Shown piece by piece: positions 41,126 through 51,221 of a stretch of DNA of 64,000 nucleotides (its first letter is position 1; each line of letters starts with the position of its first letter). Below the pieces are notes generated by a model. That model saw only the letters and a list, made by a program, of their open reading frames with translations. It ran no database searches and had not been told where the DNA came from. This DNA is from Superficieibacter sp. 1612_C1 (GTDB lineage: Bacteria > Pseudomonadota > Gammaproteobacteria > Enterobacterales > Enterobacteriaceae): contig NZ_JADGMI010000006.1 in assembly GCF_015234305.1 (NCBI RefSeq), positions 426,816-490,815 on the forward strand, written 5' to 3'. A program made the position numbers and the translations under genes.

Positions 41126-42076
41126 ATGTCAAGGTATATAAACGTTGCCATTGGTCAATTAGGACCAGTGAATCGCGAAGACTCTCGTCCGTTAGTCATA
41201 AACCGCATGATGAAAATGATGCGAGAAGCCAAAGCGCTTGCCGCTGATATTATCATCTATCCGGAACTGGCATTAACAACATTTTTCCCACGTTGGTATA
41301 TGGAAAAAGAGGAAGAGATTGACCAGTGGTTTGAGAAAGACATGCCAGGTAAGGAAACTAATCCATTATTCTCTCTGGCTAAAGAGTTAAAGATTGGTTT
41401 CTATCTTGGATATGCCGAAAAAGAGATTAAAAATGGCGTTGCACATTATTATAACAGTGCAGTGCTGGTTGATAAGAACGCTGACATTATCGGAAAATAT
41501 CGTAAGGTTCATCTGCCAGGTCATAGCGAACATGAGCCGTGGCGACGTTTCCAGCACCTGGAAAAGCGCTATTTTGAACCGGGCGATCGCTTTCCTGTAT
41601 GGTCCGCCTTTAATGGGGTAATGGGCATGGCGCTTTGTAATGATCGTCGCTGGCCGGAAACGTATCGCGTTATGGGGTTGCAGGGGGCCGAGATGATATT
41701 CATCGGCTACAACACGCCAGTACACAATGCCCCGGCGCCGCAGCATGACGATCTGTCGCTGTTTCACAACACACTGTCATTACAGGCCGGCGCCTACCAT
41801 AACGGCTGCTGGGTAGTCGGTGTCGCTAAAGCCGGTTGTGAAGAAGGCATTGAGCAAATTGGCGGGAGCTGCATCGTCGCGCCATCTGGCGAGGTTGTCG
41901 CCGCTTGCATCACAAAAGGCGACGAAGTGGTAGTCGCCCATTGTGATCTTGATTTTTGCCAAATTTATAAACGCACTACCTTTAATTTCGATCTCCATCG
42001 GCAGCCTCATGCTTATAAAGAAATTACCCAATATAAGGGCGAGACATTAAACGCTGATGGTTCGTTACGGTCGTAA
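41126..42076 (+). CDS. Nitrilase-superfamily N-carbamoyl-D-amino acid hydrolase-like enzyme
   Basis: Removes a carbamoyl group as CO2 and NH3 from a carbamoyl amino acid. 316 residues. The Glu-Lys-Cys triad is visible: Glu47 (IIYPELALTTFFPRW), Lys127 (GKYRKVHLPG) and Cys171 (MALCNDRRWPE). PELALTTFFPRW, HLEKRYFEPGD, RVMGLQGAEMI and GYNTPVHN follow the Agrobacterium D-carbamoylase closely, including positions. A carbamoylated amino acid is therefore the best substrate guess; a urea-type group on a side chain is also possible. AGGAAAAACA precedes ATG. Confidence 0.85.
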   Translation: MSRYINVAIGQLGPVNREDSRPLVINRMMKMMREAKALAADIIIYPELALTTFFPRWYMEKEEEIDQWFEKDMPGKETNPLFSLAKELKIGFYLGYAEKEIKNGVAHYYNSAVLVDKNADIIGKYRKVHLPGHSEHEPWRRFQHLEKRYFEPGDRFPVWSAFNGVMGMALCNDRRWPETYRVMGLQGAEMIFIGYNTPVHNAPAPQHDDLSLFHNTLSLQAGAYHNGCWVVGVAKAGCEEGIEQIGGSCIVAPSGEVVAACITKGDEVVVAHCDLDFCQIYKRTTFNFDLHRQPHAYKEITQYKGETLNADGSLRS

Positions 42077-42108
42077 ACTATCTACTCATTAAAACTGCGA
42101 GGCATTTT

Positions 42109-42885
42109 ATGTTTCATTTAAAAAAGATTCTTCTGTTCTCTTTCTCATTCATCATACTGGCAATGCTATCCCGAACGGTAAATGCTGATGATGGGCTGAC
42201 AAAGTTAAAACAACGCGGTTCGCTAATCGTAGCCACCGGTAATTACAAGCCCTTCGAATATTATGACGACAATAACCAATTAGTCGGTTACGACATTGAT
42301 ATTGCCAGAGCGGTAGCCAAAAAAATCGGTGTCGAACTAAAAGTTGAAGATATGCAATTTACCGCATTGATTCCATCGGTACAAAGCGGTCATGCCGATA
42401 TGGTTATTGCCGCCATGTATATTACCGACGCCAGAAAAAAAGCCGCTGATTTTTCAGAACCATATTTAAAAACGGGCATGGTATTTGTCACCCGCTCTGA
42501 TAATAAGACAGTGACAGATGCAGCCTCTTTAAAAGGGCTGACGGTGGGGGTTAAAAGCGGCGCGGCCAGCGAACAAATTGCACACCAGATTAATCAAAAT
42601 GTTCCATTCACGATTAAGACCTATCAGGATACCGCCCAGCAGACAATGGATCTCGCTAATGGCCGCCTTGATGCAACAATTAATGATTTATTAAACCAAC
42701 TTGAGCTAAACAAGGTCTTCCCGCAGGTGAAAATTGTTGGTAAGCCATTTACTGAAGCGGAACTGGGTATTGCCGTAGCGAAAAGTAACACTTCGTTATT
42801 ATCCGTTATTAATGAGGTCATTGCTGAACAGAAAGCGAATGGTGAAGCTGAAACCCTCTACAAAAAGTGGATTATTGGACAATAA
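42109..42885 (+). CDS. Polar amino acid ABC transporter, substrate-binding protein
   Basis: 258 residues with a signal peptide (cut near TVNADDG). It is a family-3 solute-binding protein: GSLIVATGNYKPFEYYDDNN, VGYDIDIARAVAKKIGV, ADMVIAAMYITDARKKAADF, and a DFSEPY motif. It delivers the substrate to the two membrane and ATPase genes that follow. The family binds amino acids or close relatives; residues cannot tell which one. The gene is 32 bp after the hydrolase. Confidence 0.9.
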   Translation: MFHLKKILLFSFSFIILAMLSRTVNADDGLTKLKQRGSLIVATGNYKPFEYYDDNNQLVGYDIDIARAVAKKIGVELKVEDMQFTALIPSVQSGHADMVIAAMYITDARKKAADFSEPYLKTGMVFVTRSDNKTVTDAASLKGLTVGVKSGAASEQIAHQINQNVPFTIKTYQDTAQQTMDLANGRLDATINDLLNQLELNKVFPQVKIVGKPFTEAELGIAVAKSNTSLLSVINEVIAEQKANGEAETLYKKWIIGQ

Positions 42886-42908
42886 TTTTATTTCCAGGGT
42901 AAATCCTA

Positions 42909-43565
42909 ATGATGATGCTGAATTATGAAGTTGTGCTGAGCAAAATGCCATTATTGCTTCAGGGCTGTTTAATGACTCTGGAAGTATCCCTGCTGGCTCT
43001 ATTACTGGGAGTGACCACCGGGATTATTGGTTCATTATGCCGTCTTTCCACCAATAAGTTTCTGAACCTGCTGGCGTTCCTGTATGTCTGGTTTTTCCGC
43101 GGCACACCTTTTATGGTTCAGCTTTTTATTCTTTATTTCGGCTTTCCGGGCATTGGTCTGCCAATGAGTAGTATGACCGCCGGTATTATGGGGCTGGGAT
43201 TATATACCGGATCCTATATTACTGAAATCATTCGCGGTTCTATTTTAGCCGTAGATAAAGGACAAGCGGAGGCAGCGGAGTCTTTAGGCATGAACGGGCC
43301 GCAAGCGCTCTGGCATATTATTGCGCCACAGGCCATTAAGTTATGTATTCCGGCACTGGTTAATCAATTCATTATGACCATAAAGAACTCCTCTATCGTC
43401 TCTTTAGTTACGATATCGGAACTCTTTCATGTGGCGGATCGCATTAACTCATCGACATTTCGTTCATTCGAGGTTTATACCACTATCGCGGTGCTGTACC
43501 TGATCATGAACTCGGTATTCATGATTTTGGCAGCCAGACTGGAAAAAAGGATGGCCCGCTCATGA
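42909..43565 (+). CDS. Polar amino acid ABC transporter, permease
   Basis: 218 residues, about five membrane helices, with the EAA loop ([22 protein letters not shown], about 118-139) that contacts the ATPase. One permease gene is present, so the transporter should be a homodimer. ATG 42909 or 42912. It overlaps the ATPase gene by 4 bp. Confidence 0.9.
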   Translation: MMMLNYEVVLSKMPLLLQGCLMTLEVSLLALLLGVTTGIIGSLCRLSTNKFLNLLAFLYVWFFRGTPFMVQLFILYFGFPGIGLPMSSMTAGIMGLGLYTGSYITEIIRGSILAVDKGQAEAAESLGMNGPQALWHIIAPQAIKLCIPALVNQFIMTIKNSSIVSLVTISELFHVADRINSSTFRSFEVYTTIAVLYLIMNSVFMILAARLEKRMARS

Positions 43566-44305
43566 GTCATTACATGCTTGAAATGCACCAGGTCACAAAG
43601 CGCTTTGGCGATCACGAGGTGCTAAAACAATTTTCTTTACTGGTTCCCCCTGGTGAAAAAGTCGTGCTGATCGGGCCAAGCGGCTCAGGGAAAAGCACCG
43701 TGCTCCGCTGTATTAACCATCTGGAGCCAATTCAGGATGGGAACATTATCGTCAACGGTCACGAGGTAAGAGATAAACGATCTTTACGCCAGCTGCGTCA
43801 GAATATCGGTATGGTGTTCCAGCGATTTAATCTTTTCCCCCATAAAACCGTGCTGGAGAACGTCATGTCCGGGCCGGTCATCGTCAAAAAAATACCCGTC
43901 GTCGAAGCCCGGCAGCTGGCGCTAGGCCTGTTGGATCGCGTCGGTCTTGCAGAAAAGGTGAACAGCTACCCCAAAGAACTCTCTGGCGGGCAACAACAAC
44001 GGGCGGCTATTGCGCGGGCGCTCGCCATGAATCCAGATGTCATGCTTTTTGACGAACCGACCTCCGCACTCGACCCTGAGCTGGTTGATGAGGTGCTGTC
44101 AGTCATGACCGATTTAGCCAAAGAGGGCATGACGATGTTGGTCGTCACACATGAAATGGCGTTTGCCCGTGAGTTTGGCGATCACGTGCTGTTTATGGAT
44201 CAGGGTGTAGTGGTCGAGGAAGGAACCGCAGAACAGATTTTTACCGCGCCGCAACAGCAGCGAACCCGCGATTTTTTACGCCGCGTATATCGTCATGCAA
44301 ATTAA
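43562..44305 (+). CDS. Polar amino acid ABC transporter, ATP-binding protein
   Basis: 247 residues: Walker [10 protein letters not shown] (about 39-47), Q-loop, signature LSGGQQQR, Walker [15 protein letters not shown] and the switch His ([12 protein letters not shown]). It is a GlnQ/HisP-type ATPase. The start overlaps the permease stop (ATGA). Confidence 0.95.
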   Translation: MSHYMLEMHQVTKRFGDHEVLKQFSLLVPPGEKVVLIGPSGSGKSTVLRCINHLEPIQDGNIIVNGHEVRDKRSLRQLRQNIGMVFQRFNLFPHKTVLENVMSGPVIVKKIPVVEARQLALGLLDRVGLAEKVNSYPKELSGGQQQRAAIARALAMNPDVMLFDEPTSALDPELVDEVLSVMTDLAKEGMTMLVVTHEMAFAREFGDHVLFMDQGVVVEEGTAEQIFTAPQQQRTRDFLRRVYRHAN

Positions 44306-44329
44306 CCACTGACCCCAGGGAGAGAGATA

Positions 44330-45529
44330 ATGGCAGACCTTATTTGTGCAGTAATTAACCCATCGCGTCCGGCATCTGGTGATACGCTGTCGGCCTTCAC
44401 GACATCGGAGCTGAAAAACGTTATCGCGTTTCATCAATCCATTCCCGGTTATCACCCTACACCGTTAACGGCTCTCCCGGCGCTTGCCAGTGCGCTAGGG
44501 GTAAAAACGATACAAGTAAAAGATGAGTCACGCCGTTTTGGCCTCAACGCCTTCAAGGCACTGGGCGCGTCCTGGGCGATGGCAAGCTACCTTGCGCAGC
44601 AACTGGAGTTAACGGAGCAACCGCTCACCTTTCCACAACTACAAACAGCTTTGCGCCAGCACCCTGCGCTCACTCAGACATTTGCGACCACTACGGATGG
44701 TAACCATGGGCGCGGCGTGGCATGGATGGCACGCCTGTTGGGACAAAAAGCGGTCATCAATATGCCCGCAGGAACCACCGCCGAACGTCTACAGGCGATC
44801 CGTGCGGAAGGCGCAACGGCGCAGATTGTGCCAATGAACTATGACGATGCCGTGCGTCTTACCGCAAAACAGGCGGCAGAAGCGGGTTGGATCATCATGC
44901 AGGATACGGCCTGGCCTGGTTATGAAGCGATCCCTATGTGGATCATGCAGGGCTATAGCACGCTGATTACTGAAATCGCCGAACAGCTCACTGTACTACC
45001 CACCCATCTTTTTGTTCAGGCCGGCGTTGGCGCATTTGCTGGCGCTATTCAGGCGGCTGCCATTGCCCGCTGGGGCGAACAAGCGCCCAGGGTGATTATT
45101 GTTGAATCCAGCCAGGCGGATTGTCTCTACCGTTCAGCCCAACGCGACGACGGGCAGACCGTTGCCGTCAGCGGCGCGCTGGATACCATTATGGCCGGTC
45201 TGGCCTGCGGCGAAGTCAATACGATCGCATGGCCTATTCTTCGGGATCACAGCAACGCCTTTCTCTCTTGTGCAGATGAGGTCGCAGCACTAGGAATGCG
45301 CATGTTAGCCGCGCCATGTCCGGGCGATATGCCGATAACCAGCGGAGAATCCGGCGCGGTCGGTGCTGGCGCGCTGGGGCTACTGATGCAACCGGGCTAT
45401 GCGTCAATCGCCCAAATGCTCAGCCTGGATCACAACGCCCGCGTTCTGCTGATCAGCACCGAAGGCGATACCGACAAAACAGGCTATCGCAACATTGTCT
45501 GGGGCGGTCAGCACGCACTTTCCCTGTAG
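44330..45529 (+). CDS. dpaL: Diaminopropionate ammonia-lyase (PLP, YgeX type)
   Basis: Splits 2,3-diaminopropionate, in known enzymes both D and L forms, to pyruvate and two ammonia. 399 residues, near the 398-404 of E. coli YgeX and the Salmonella enzyme. The PLP lysine is Lys76 (RRFGLNAFKALGAS); TTDGNHGRGVAW and MQDTAWPGYEAIPMWIMQGY carry the conserved acidic and tyrosine residues, and TSGESGAVGAGAL the PLP phosphate region. It starts 24 bp after the transporter genes, so the importer probably supplies it. Confidence 0.93.
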   Translation: MADLICAVINPSRPASGDTLSAFTTSELKNVIAFHQSIPGYHPTPLTALPALASALGVKTIQVKDESRRFGLNAFKALGASWAMASYLAQQLELTEQPLTFPQLQTALRQHPALTQTFATTTDGNHGRGVAWMARLLGQKAVINMPAGTTAERLQAIRAEGATAQIVPMNYDDAVRLTAKQAAEAGWIIMQDTAWPGYEAIPMWIMQGYSTLITEIAEQLTVLPTHLFVQAGVGAFAGAIQAAAIARWGEQAPRVIIVESSQADCLYRSAQRDDGQTVAVSGALDTIMAGLACGEVNTIAWPILRDHSNAFLSCADEVAALGMRMLAAPCPGDMPITSGESGAVGAGALGLLMQPGYASIAQMLSLDHNARVLLISTEGDTDKTGYRNIVWGGQHALSL

Positions 45530-45556
45530 TCATCATTTAACCTTCAGAGAACAATA

Positions 45557-46735
45557 ATGAATCAACAACACCAAAATCCTGTCATCACCTGCTGCCAGCG
45601 TTTAATCCAGAAGCAAAGTTATTCCGGGGAGGAGAAAGACGTCGTGGATGAAATTCACGATATCATGACCGAACTTAATTACGACGAGATAACCATTGAT
45701 CGCTACGGCAATATCATCGGCATGATGAGAGGCAATCTGCCGGGCAAGCATATTCTGTTTGATGGGCACATCGATACCGTGCCGGTAAACGCGGCCCAGT
45801 GGCAACACTCCCCATACGCCGCAGACATTATCGATGGCAAAATATATGGTCGCGGCACTTCCGATATGAAAGGGGCAGTTGCCGCAATGCTTACCGCCGT
45901 TAGCGATTTCGCCTACGATAGCAACCGCCAGTTTGCCGGAAATTTGTATGTATCCTGCGTCGTGCATGAAGAGTGTTTTGAAGGCGTCGCCAGCCGGTTA
46001 ATCAGCCAGAAAGTGAAACCGGATGTCGTGATCATTGGCGAAGCCTCCGAACTGAACCTGAAAATCGGTCAGCGCGGGCGCGCAGAGATCGTACTCGAAA
46101 CCTTCGGCAAACCGGCTCATTCCGCCAACCCGGAAACGGGTATCAATGCGGTCTATAGCATGGCCACCTTACTGAATGCATTGCAGAAAATGGCCGTGGA
46201 ACAACATCCACAGTTAGGTAAAGGGATTCTGGAAGTTACGGATGTTAAATCCTCGCCCTGGCCCGGCGCTTCAGTGGTTCCTGACTATTGCCGGGCTACC
46301 GCAGACCGCCGTCTGCTCACCGGAGAAACCCCTGCATCCGTGCTTGCGCCATTGCAGATATTGCTTGAAAACTGCGCCGCACAAGACCCGCGCTTTAAGG
46401 CAAAAGTAAGTTTTGCCGATGGGCAGGAAACCTGCTGGACTGGTGAACAAATTCAGGCAGTGCGTTTTTTCCCTGGTTGGATCATGGATGAGACCAGCCC
46501 GCTGGTGCAAACTGCCCTGACCGCTCTACGCGCCACTGGCCTGACGCCACAGGTAACCACCTACTCCTTCTGCACCAACGGCAGTCATTATGCTGGTGAA
46601 GCGAAGATCCCGACGCTGGGCTTCGGGCCATCCCGGGAAAATTTAGCTCATGTGATCGATGAATATATCGAAGTGGAACAATTGCTGGGTGCCGCCCAGG
46701 GCTACTACGCGCTGGCAAAAGCGCTAACCCGTTAA
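45557..46735 (+). CDS. M20-family peptidase/deacylase (YgeY-like)
   Basis: 392 residues. Metal and catalytic motifs: LFDGHIDTVP (His and Asp), GRGTSDMKG (metal Asp), VVHEECFEG (Glu-Glu) and a lid domain with GRAEIVLETFGKPAHSANPE. C-terminal FCTNGSHYAGE and ENLAHVIDEY complete the site. E. coli ygeY stands right after ygeX in the same way; its role is uncertain. It probably frees the amino acid from an acyl or peptide derivative. It lies 27 bp after dpaL. Confidence 0.88.
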   Translation: MNQQHQNPVITCCQRLIQKQSYSGEEKDVVDEIHDIMTELNYDEITIDRYGNIIGMMRGNLPGKHILFDGHIDTVPVNAAQWQHSPYAADIIDGKIYGRGTSDMKGAVAAMLTAVSDFAYDSNRQFAGNLYVSCVVHEECFEGVASRLISQKVKPDVVIIGEASELNLKIGQRGRAEIVLETFGKPAHSANPETGINAVYSMATLLNALQKMAVEQHPQLGKGILEVTDVKSSPWPGASVVPDYCRATADRRLLTGETPASVLAPLQILLENCAAQDPRFKAKVSFADGQETCWTGEQIQAVRFFPGWIMDETSPLVQTALTALRATGLTPQVTTYSFCTNGSHYAGEAKIPTLGFGPSRENLAHVIDEYIEVEQLLGAAQGYYALAKALTR

Positions 46736-47001
46736 ATCTGAATATTGATTTGTATGATACAGGAAAGCCAGGTCCGAAGATTTGCCGTACAGTAAATCTT
46801 CCAGGTGCAGGACCTGGCGGTTATGGGACTGATATGCAGCCAAAATTATGACCCAATGTGCCGCCAATGCGTGATTAAAGATTACAACGTGCGCTGAGAA
46901 AGCTCCTGTGTTGTTATCAGCGCCTGCCCGAAGCAGACCGTCTCCCACTCCGGGCCTGAAGCGGGCATATTATTAAGTCGCTCATTGTTAATCGCCCAAT
47001 T

Positions 47002-47250
47002 ATGCAGGTTTTTGATTCGCGAGCTGGTATCGAAAGCGAGCGTGTCCATAATGAACTGCGTGGCAGATTAAGCTTTGAAAGCCAAATACTGAATGGTTCC
47101 GAAATTGCTGATTTAGAGCCAACACTGGCAGGAAAATTTAGCCATGGTATTTTGCTGCCACAGTGGCGTTTTGTCACCGACACCGAAAGCTTTATTGTCG
47201 CTCTTACCGACAATTTCATCTCTAAAGGAGGTAAGCGTGTTAATGCCAGC
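47002..47250 (+). pseudogene. DadA-like FAD amino acid dehydrogenase, internal fragment cut by IS3
   Basis: The 83-residue frame (IESERVHNELRGRLSFESQI, EIADLEPTLAGKFSHGILLP, RFVTDTESFIVAL) matches the middle of DadA-type FAD-dependent oxidoreductases. Its N-terminal FAD-binding part is lost within the disrupted sequence 46736-47001, and the C-terminal half is cut off at 47251 by the IS3 element. A D-amino acid dehydrogenase would fit the operon's role. Confidence 0.65.
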
Positions 47251-47307
47251 TGAATCGCCACGGGTTTAACAGACACCTCAGAGTCATTTAAGATGGCTTA
47301 AAGAGAG

Positions 47308-47592
47308 GTGCCCATGAGCGGTAAGCGTTATCCCGAAGAGTTTAAAATTGAAGCAGTCAAACAGGTTGTTGATCGTGGTTATTCTGTTTCCAGCGTTGCA
47401 ACACGTCTCGATATCACCACCCACAGCCTTTACGCCTGGATAAAGAAGTACGGTCCGGATTCCTCCACTCATAAAGAACAGTCAGATGCTCAGGCCGAGA
47501 TCCGCCGTCTCCAGAAAGAGCTGAAGCGGGTTACTGACGAACGGGACATATTAAAAAAAGCCGCGGCGTACTTCGCAAAACTGTCCGACTGA
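47308..47592 (+). CDS. IS3-family OrfA (helix-turn-helix protein)
   Basis: 94 residues: the start KRYPEEFKIEAVKQVVDRGY and the helix-turn-helix VSSVATRLDITTHSLYAWIK, then a leucine-zipper-like helix (RRLQKELKRVTDERDILKKA). A run of seven A before GCC near 47553-47560 is a likely -1 slippage site for making the OrfAB transposase. Confidence 0.93.
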   Translation: MPMSGKRYPEEFKIEAVKQVVDRGYSVSSVATRLDITTHSLYAWIKKYGPDSSTHKEQSDAQAEIRRLQKELKRVTDERDILKKAAAYFAKLSD

Positions 47593-47648
47593 GGTACGCC
47601 TTTATCCGTGACAACGCCCGTTGCTGGCCTGTTCGCCTGCTCTGTCGG

Positions 47649-48461
47649 GTGCTGGATGTTCATCCCAGTGGCTTTTACGCCTGGCTTCAGCAGCCGCATT
47701 CACAACGCCATCAGGCAGACCTGAGACTGACAGGACAGATTAAACAGTTCTGGCTGGAATCGGGATGCGTCTATGGTTATCGCAAGATCCATCTGGATCT
47801 GCGGGACAGCGGGCAACAGTGCGGAGTCAACAGAGTCTGGCGACTGATGAAACGTGTCGGGATAAAGGCTCAGGTCGGATACCGGAGCCCGCGGGCACGT
47901 AAAGGCGAGGCCAGTATCGTGTCGCCCAACAGGCTCCAGCGACAGTTCAATCCGGATGCTCCGGATGAGCGTTGGGTAACCGACATAACCTATATCAGGA
48001 CCCACGAAGGCTGGCTGTATCTTGCCGTGGTTGTTGATCTGTTCTCACGCAAAATTATCGGCTGGTCCATGCAATCCCGGATGACAAAGGACATTGTCCT
48101 GAACGCACTGCTGATGGCTGTATGGCGGCGTAATCCCCAAAAACAGGTGCTGGTTCATTCGGATCAGGGCAGTCAGTACACAAGCCATGAGTGGCAGTCG
48201 TTCCTGAAATCACACGGACTGGAGGGCAGCATGAGCCGTCGCGGTAACTGCCACGATAATGCGGTTGCAGAAAGCTTTTTCCAGTTGTTGAAACGCGAAC
48301 GGATAAAGAAAAAGATCTACGGAACGCGGGAGGAAGCCCGCAGCGATATTTTTGATTACATCGAAATGTTTTATAACAGTAAGCGTCGGCATGGTTCTAG
48401 CGATCAGATGTCACCGACAGAATATGAAAACCAGTATTATCAACGGCTCGGAAGTGTCTAG
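47649..48461 (+). CDS. IS3-family OrfB (DDE integrase domain)
   Basis: 270 residues in the open frame; the functional protein is made as an OrfAB fusion by frameshift. The DDE motif is intact: WVTDITYIRT, VHSDQGSQYTS and GNCHDNAVAESFFQLLKRER. The C-terminus reads NSKRRHGSSDQMSPTEYEN. Confidence 0.93.
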   Translation: MLDVHPSGFYAWLQQPHSQRHQADLRLTGQIKQFWLESGCVYGYRKIHLDLRDSGQQCGVNRVWRLMKRVGIKAQVGYRSPRARKGEASIVSPNRLQRQFNPDAPDERWVTDITYIRTHEGWLYLAVVVDLFSRKIIGWSMQSRMTKDIVLNALLMAVWRRNPQKQVLVHSDQGSQYTSHEWQSFLKSHGLEGSMSRRGNCHDNAVAESFFQLLKRERIKKKIYGTREEARSDIFDYIEMFYNSKRRHGSSDQMSPTEYENQYYQRLGSV

Positions 48462-48589
48462 ATTATCCGTGGCGATTCAATTGCCCATTTCCCCTGTACA
48501 TTCATCAGCCCAGATAAAGCAACTTCAAGCAACTGTTTTCATTAGGGAAGGAAACTTTGATTTTGTCAGTTTACAGAGCCGATGGTCAG

Positions 48590-48735
48590 CTCCCCCAATG
48601 GCGTTGGTGATGTAAAACACTTTACGGATATCAGACGAATAGCGGAAGTATGCTGACAATTTTCCCATTTACGCCGCCACGACTGGATGATCATCGGATA
48701 CTGATGAACCCATTCGCCTTCTGTTCATCCAGCGC
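48590..48735 (-). pseudogene. IS256-family transposase fragment
   Basis: On the minus strand the sequence recalls the segment that runs AETALDE, then a PMIIQSWRR-like stretch and SDIRKVFYITNAIGGADH, which corresponds to the ALDxF...SWRxxW...IRKxIYTTNAIES region of IS256-type transposases. It contains frameshifts and is about 150 bp long. Confidence 0.55.
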
Positions 48736-49779
48736 AGTTTCCGCTATCGATTACGATACGGTTCGGTAAATCGGCTTCTGCTCCTTTGCTTTCGCCTCTG
48801 CGGTGTTCACCGTCAGACGGGCGAGCATCCCCGGGTTGCACGCAATTGGGAGCAAACCATATCCCGACTAAATAGTCTGAGTATGCCGGTGATCCTCGCA
48901 ACCGTACTGGAAAATGAACTTTCTGCCGCAACGCGATGCCGGGTCTTAGTAACACTCGAACCAAGTTTTTAGCACCGAATACCAAGTTTATGAACGCTTA
49001 CCCAGCCGGGATGAAATCACGGTACCCTGAACGAAGATAAAGAGATCCACAGCATCACAGCAGAAAACTGACTGGACGGGCCTGGGTTTGTGCATTGCGA
49101 TCATTGCTGGAGTCACGCGGCGTCAATAGGTGCCTAGTTCGGAGAAAATTTTTGATAAGAAAGAAGGAAGAAAAACCGGTCACCAGCTTTCTTAGTATGG
49201 GCTTTTATCCAGGCTATACGCAGATGGCGACGTTTGCCGGAACTGTAATACAGCGCCATCAACTGCCGAAGAACTTACTTCAGACAGCAGAGAAGGCAGA
49301 TAATGAAGAGATGGTCACAAAGAAGCCAGCCCCCGCCTTACTCAACACTCCCAACAGAGAGCAGGAAATGCAGTACAATCACATTATGCCGTTAGCGCTC
49401 GCGCTACGCAACGTCGAAGCGGGTCAGTCGGTTCATCCAGCCTCACCAGTTGGGGTTAGCAGAGCTAACGCAGGTTCTCGGCGCTGCATCAAAGATGCCG
49501 GCAATGACAGGAAATCAGCTTCGTCAGTTGCTGGCGTGGCTTGAAGTGTTAAGATAAGGCAAAGGAGTCAATGATAACCTCTTTTTTATTGGTTTCAAAT
49601 CGTGAAAGTTACGTCATAATCCATACGCAATATGGCGCTATCAGGCTAATTGTTGCACTACCCGTTGAACGGTTGTAGTGGAAATTTAGCCGTTCGGCTA
49701 CCTGCATAATTTTGAATTTCTTCTGCGCTGTTGAAGCGGTTGCGGCTATCACCTGATGTTGCAATCTATACACGGCCTC
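48736..49779. other. Degenerate DNA after the IS3 copy
   Basis: About 1 kb with no intact gene. Around 49400-49555 one frame reads LGLAELTQVLGAASKMPAMT and GNQLRQLLAWLEVLR before a stop, which looks like the end of a real coding sequence, but I do not recognise it and it is out of frame with the 149-aa frame (49095-49544) in which it sits. Confidence 0.4.
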
Positions 49780-50454
49780 ATATTGTCGGATGTGGTCACT
49801 GGTGCGCAGGCAATCAAAATTTAAAGGTGCAGAGGCAATGAACGCGAAACGTGTTTACCACATCATGTGCCAAAGTGCGCTGCTGCCTGAGAGTATATCT
49901 GCCCTTTCTATCGAAACGGGGCGCATGCCGAAAAAGTGGGTGTGAAGTAAAGCAATCAGTGGTGGTGCTCCGATGGGTTCGAGTTCCGCTGCGATAATGG
50001 TAAAAAACAGCGTGCCAGGTTCACGCAGGCCTGCTTCGATAGTGAAGCGCTGCACTGGGCGTCCAGTACGAGTGGACTCGACAGTAAACCCTCAGAGAAC
50101 GTCATGCAAGGCGAACTGGAGCGGCACTTTCCGGCATAGCCGGTCGAGTGGCTGACAGATAACGGTTCGTGCTATCAGTCGTATTAAACGCCGCAGCTCG
50201 TCCGGATGTTGAGACCTGGGTTGAAAAAACAGCGGTGCGCATTCATGAGTATAACGGAATAACATCGGGCATCGTCAAAATGATGGAGCGCAACTACAAA
50301 AGTATTATGTCTAAAACAGACGGGTTAATGGCAGTAATGAACCTTACAGAATCCTTCGAAAACTATAACGAAAGGCATCCTGTTCGCCATGGGAATATCT
50401 GTTGCGTCCTACAAATAATGGGTTAAGCAATAAAGGTTGTCTGGCAATATGGGC
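49780..50454 (+). pseudogene. IS2-type orfB remnant, heavily mutated
   Basis: Scattered frames match IS2 OrfB: RMWSLVRRQSKFKG with [29 protein letters not shown] sequence near 49965, and FENYNERHPV near 50355. The end TTGTCTGGCAATATGGGCGTAAAT resembles the IS2 right end. Several stops and frameshifts make it inactive. It is older than the intact IS2 at 55676. Confidence 0.65.
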
Positions 50455-50761
50455 GTAAATACTATACTATCCGGGTGCCTGCCGTTCTGGGTATTTGAGT
50501 AAGCGATGCCAAAAAGTATCATGACAATGGCATCGAATAGAACGGTGAGCCTGAAGTGGAAAGCCATATTGAAGTAAAACCGCCTGCCCGGCCATGGACA
50601 GAGGTGAAGTAATGGTATCCAAAATCTTCCTTATTAGACTCGTCGAATTGCCTAATGTTCGACGTCAAAAGACGTACCATGCTACATCGCTGCCGGAGAT
50701 AAGTGATACTTTGTTATGGAAATTTCTTATAACACTACCTTACTAATAAAGAGACATAATT

Positions 50762-50974
50762 ATGATTATTAGACTCACAGCCCTGAAAATTTCAATTCCA
50801 AATGTTGGCACAACTCACTTTAATGGAAAAAGTATTTTTGTCAATTCAAACAACATCAGTTACTTAAATGAGAGCGACAATGGTGCTAGTTTTTTATATC
50901 TTGTTAACGGAGTTTTGATTTATGTTAAAGAAACTCCTGAGCATATAGCTAATATTATTAACAATGATTCTTAG
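50762..50974 (+). CDS. Small FlbD-like protein of unknown function
   Basis: 70 residues (MIIRLTALKISIPNVGTTHF ... ISYLNESDNGASFLYLVNGV ... YVKETPEHIANIINND). The order of a short beta segment, Asn-Ser-Asn-rich turn, a beta hairpin with NGV and a VKETPEHIANII helix recalls the FlbD/DUF fold seen beside flagellar genes, though no flagellar gene is near. AAAGAGACATA precedes ATG. It is AT-rich like its surroundings. Confidence 0.55.
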   Translation: MIIRLTALKISIPNVGTTHFNGKSIFVNSNNISYLNESDNGASFLYLVNGVLIYVKETPEHIANIINNDS

Positions 50975-51221
50975 GTAACTTTTAGATCGATCTTTTATCT
51001 ATCACCTGTTATGCTCCCAATAAGGTAACCAACTCCTTGTGCCATATGAGAGCATATGGCATCGCTACAGCCTCAGGATATCCTGATTCATGCTACGCTG
51101 AAGAATAGTAACAAAACCTAAACGGTAGTAGAAACGTTAACACTGTATATACTCCATTTAGAGGGAGCCTGGTAAAGGCCTCGCTGGAAATTCGCATTAC
51201 TGATGAAAGAACTGCATAAAC

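Larger units (their letters stand above)
47251..48479 (+). mobile_element. IS3-family insertion sequence, complete copy
   Basis: 1229 bp. The ends TGAATCGCCACGGGTTTAAC (47251) and the complement of TGAATCGCCACGGATAATCT (48479) are imperfect inverted repeats of about 33 bp. Flanking triplets (AGC left, ATT right) differ, so no target duplication remains. An inverted copy enters the window at 63874. I do not name the element because several IS3-group members share these proteins. Confidence 0.9.
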
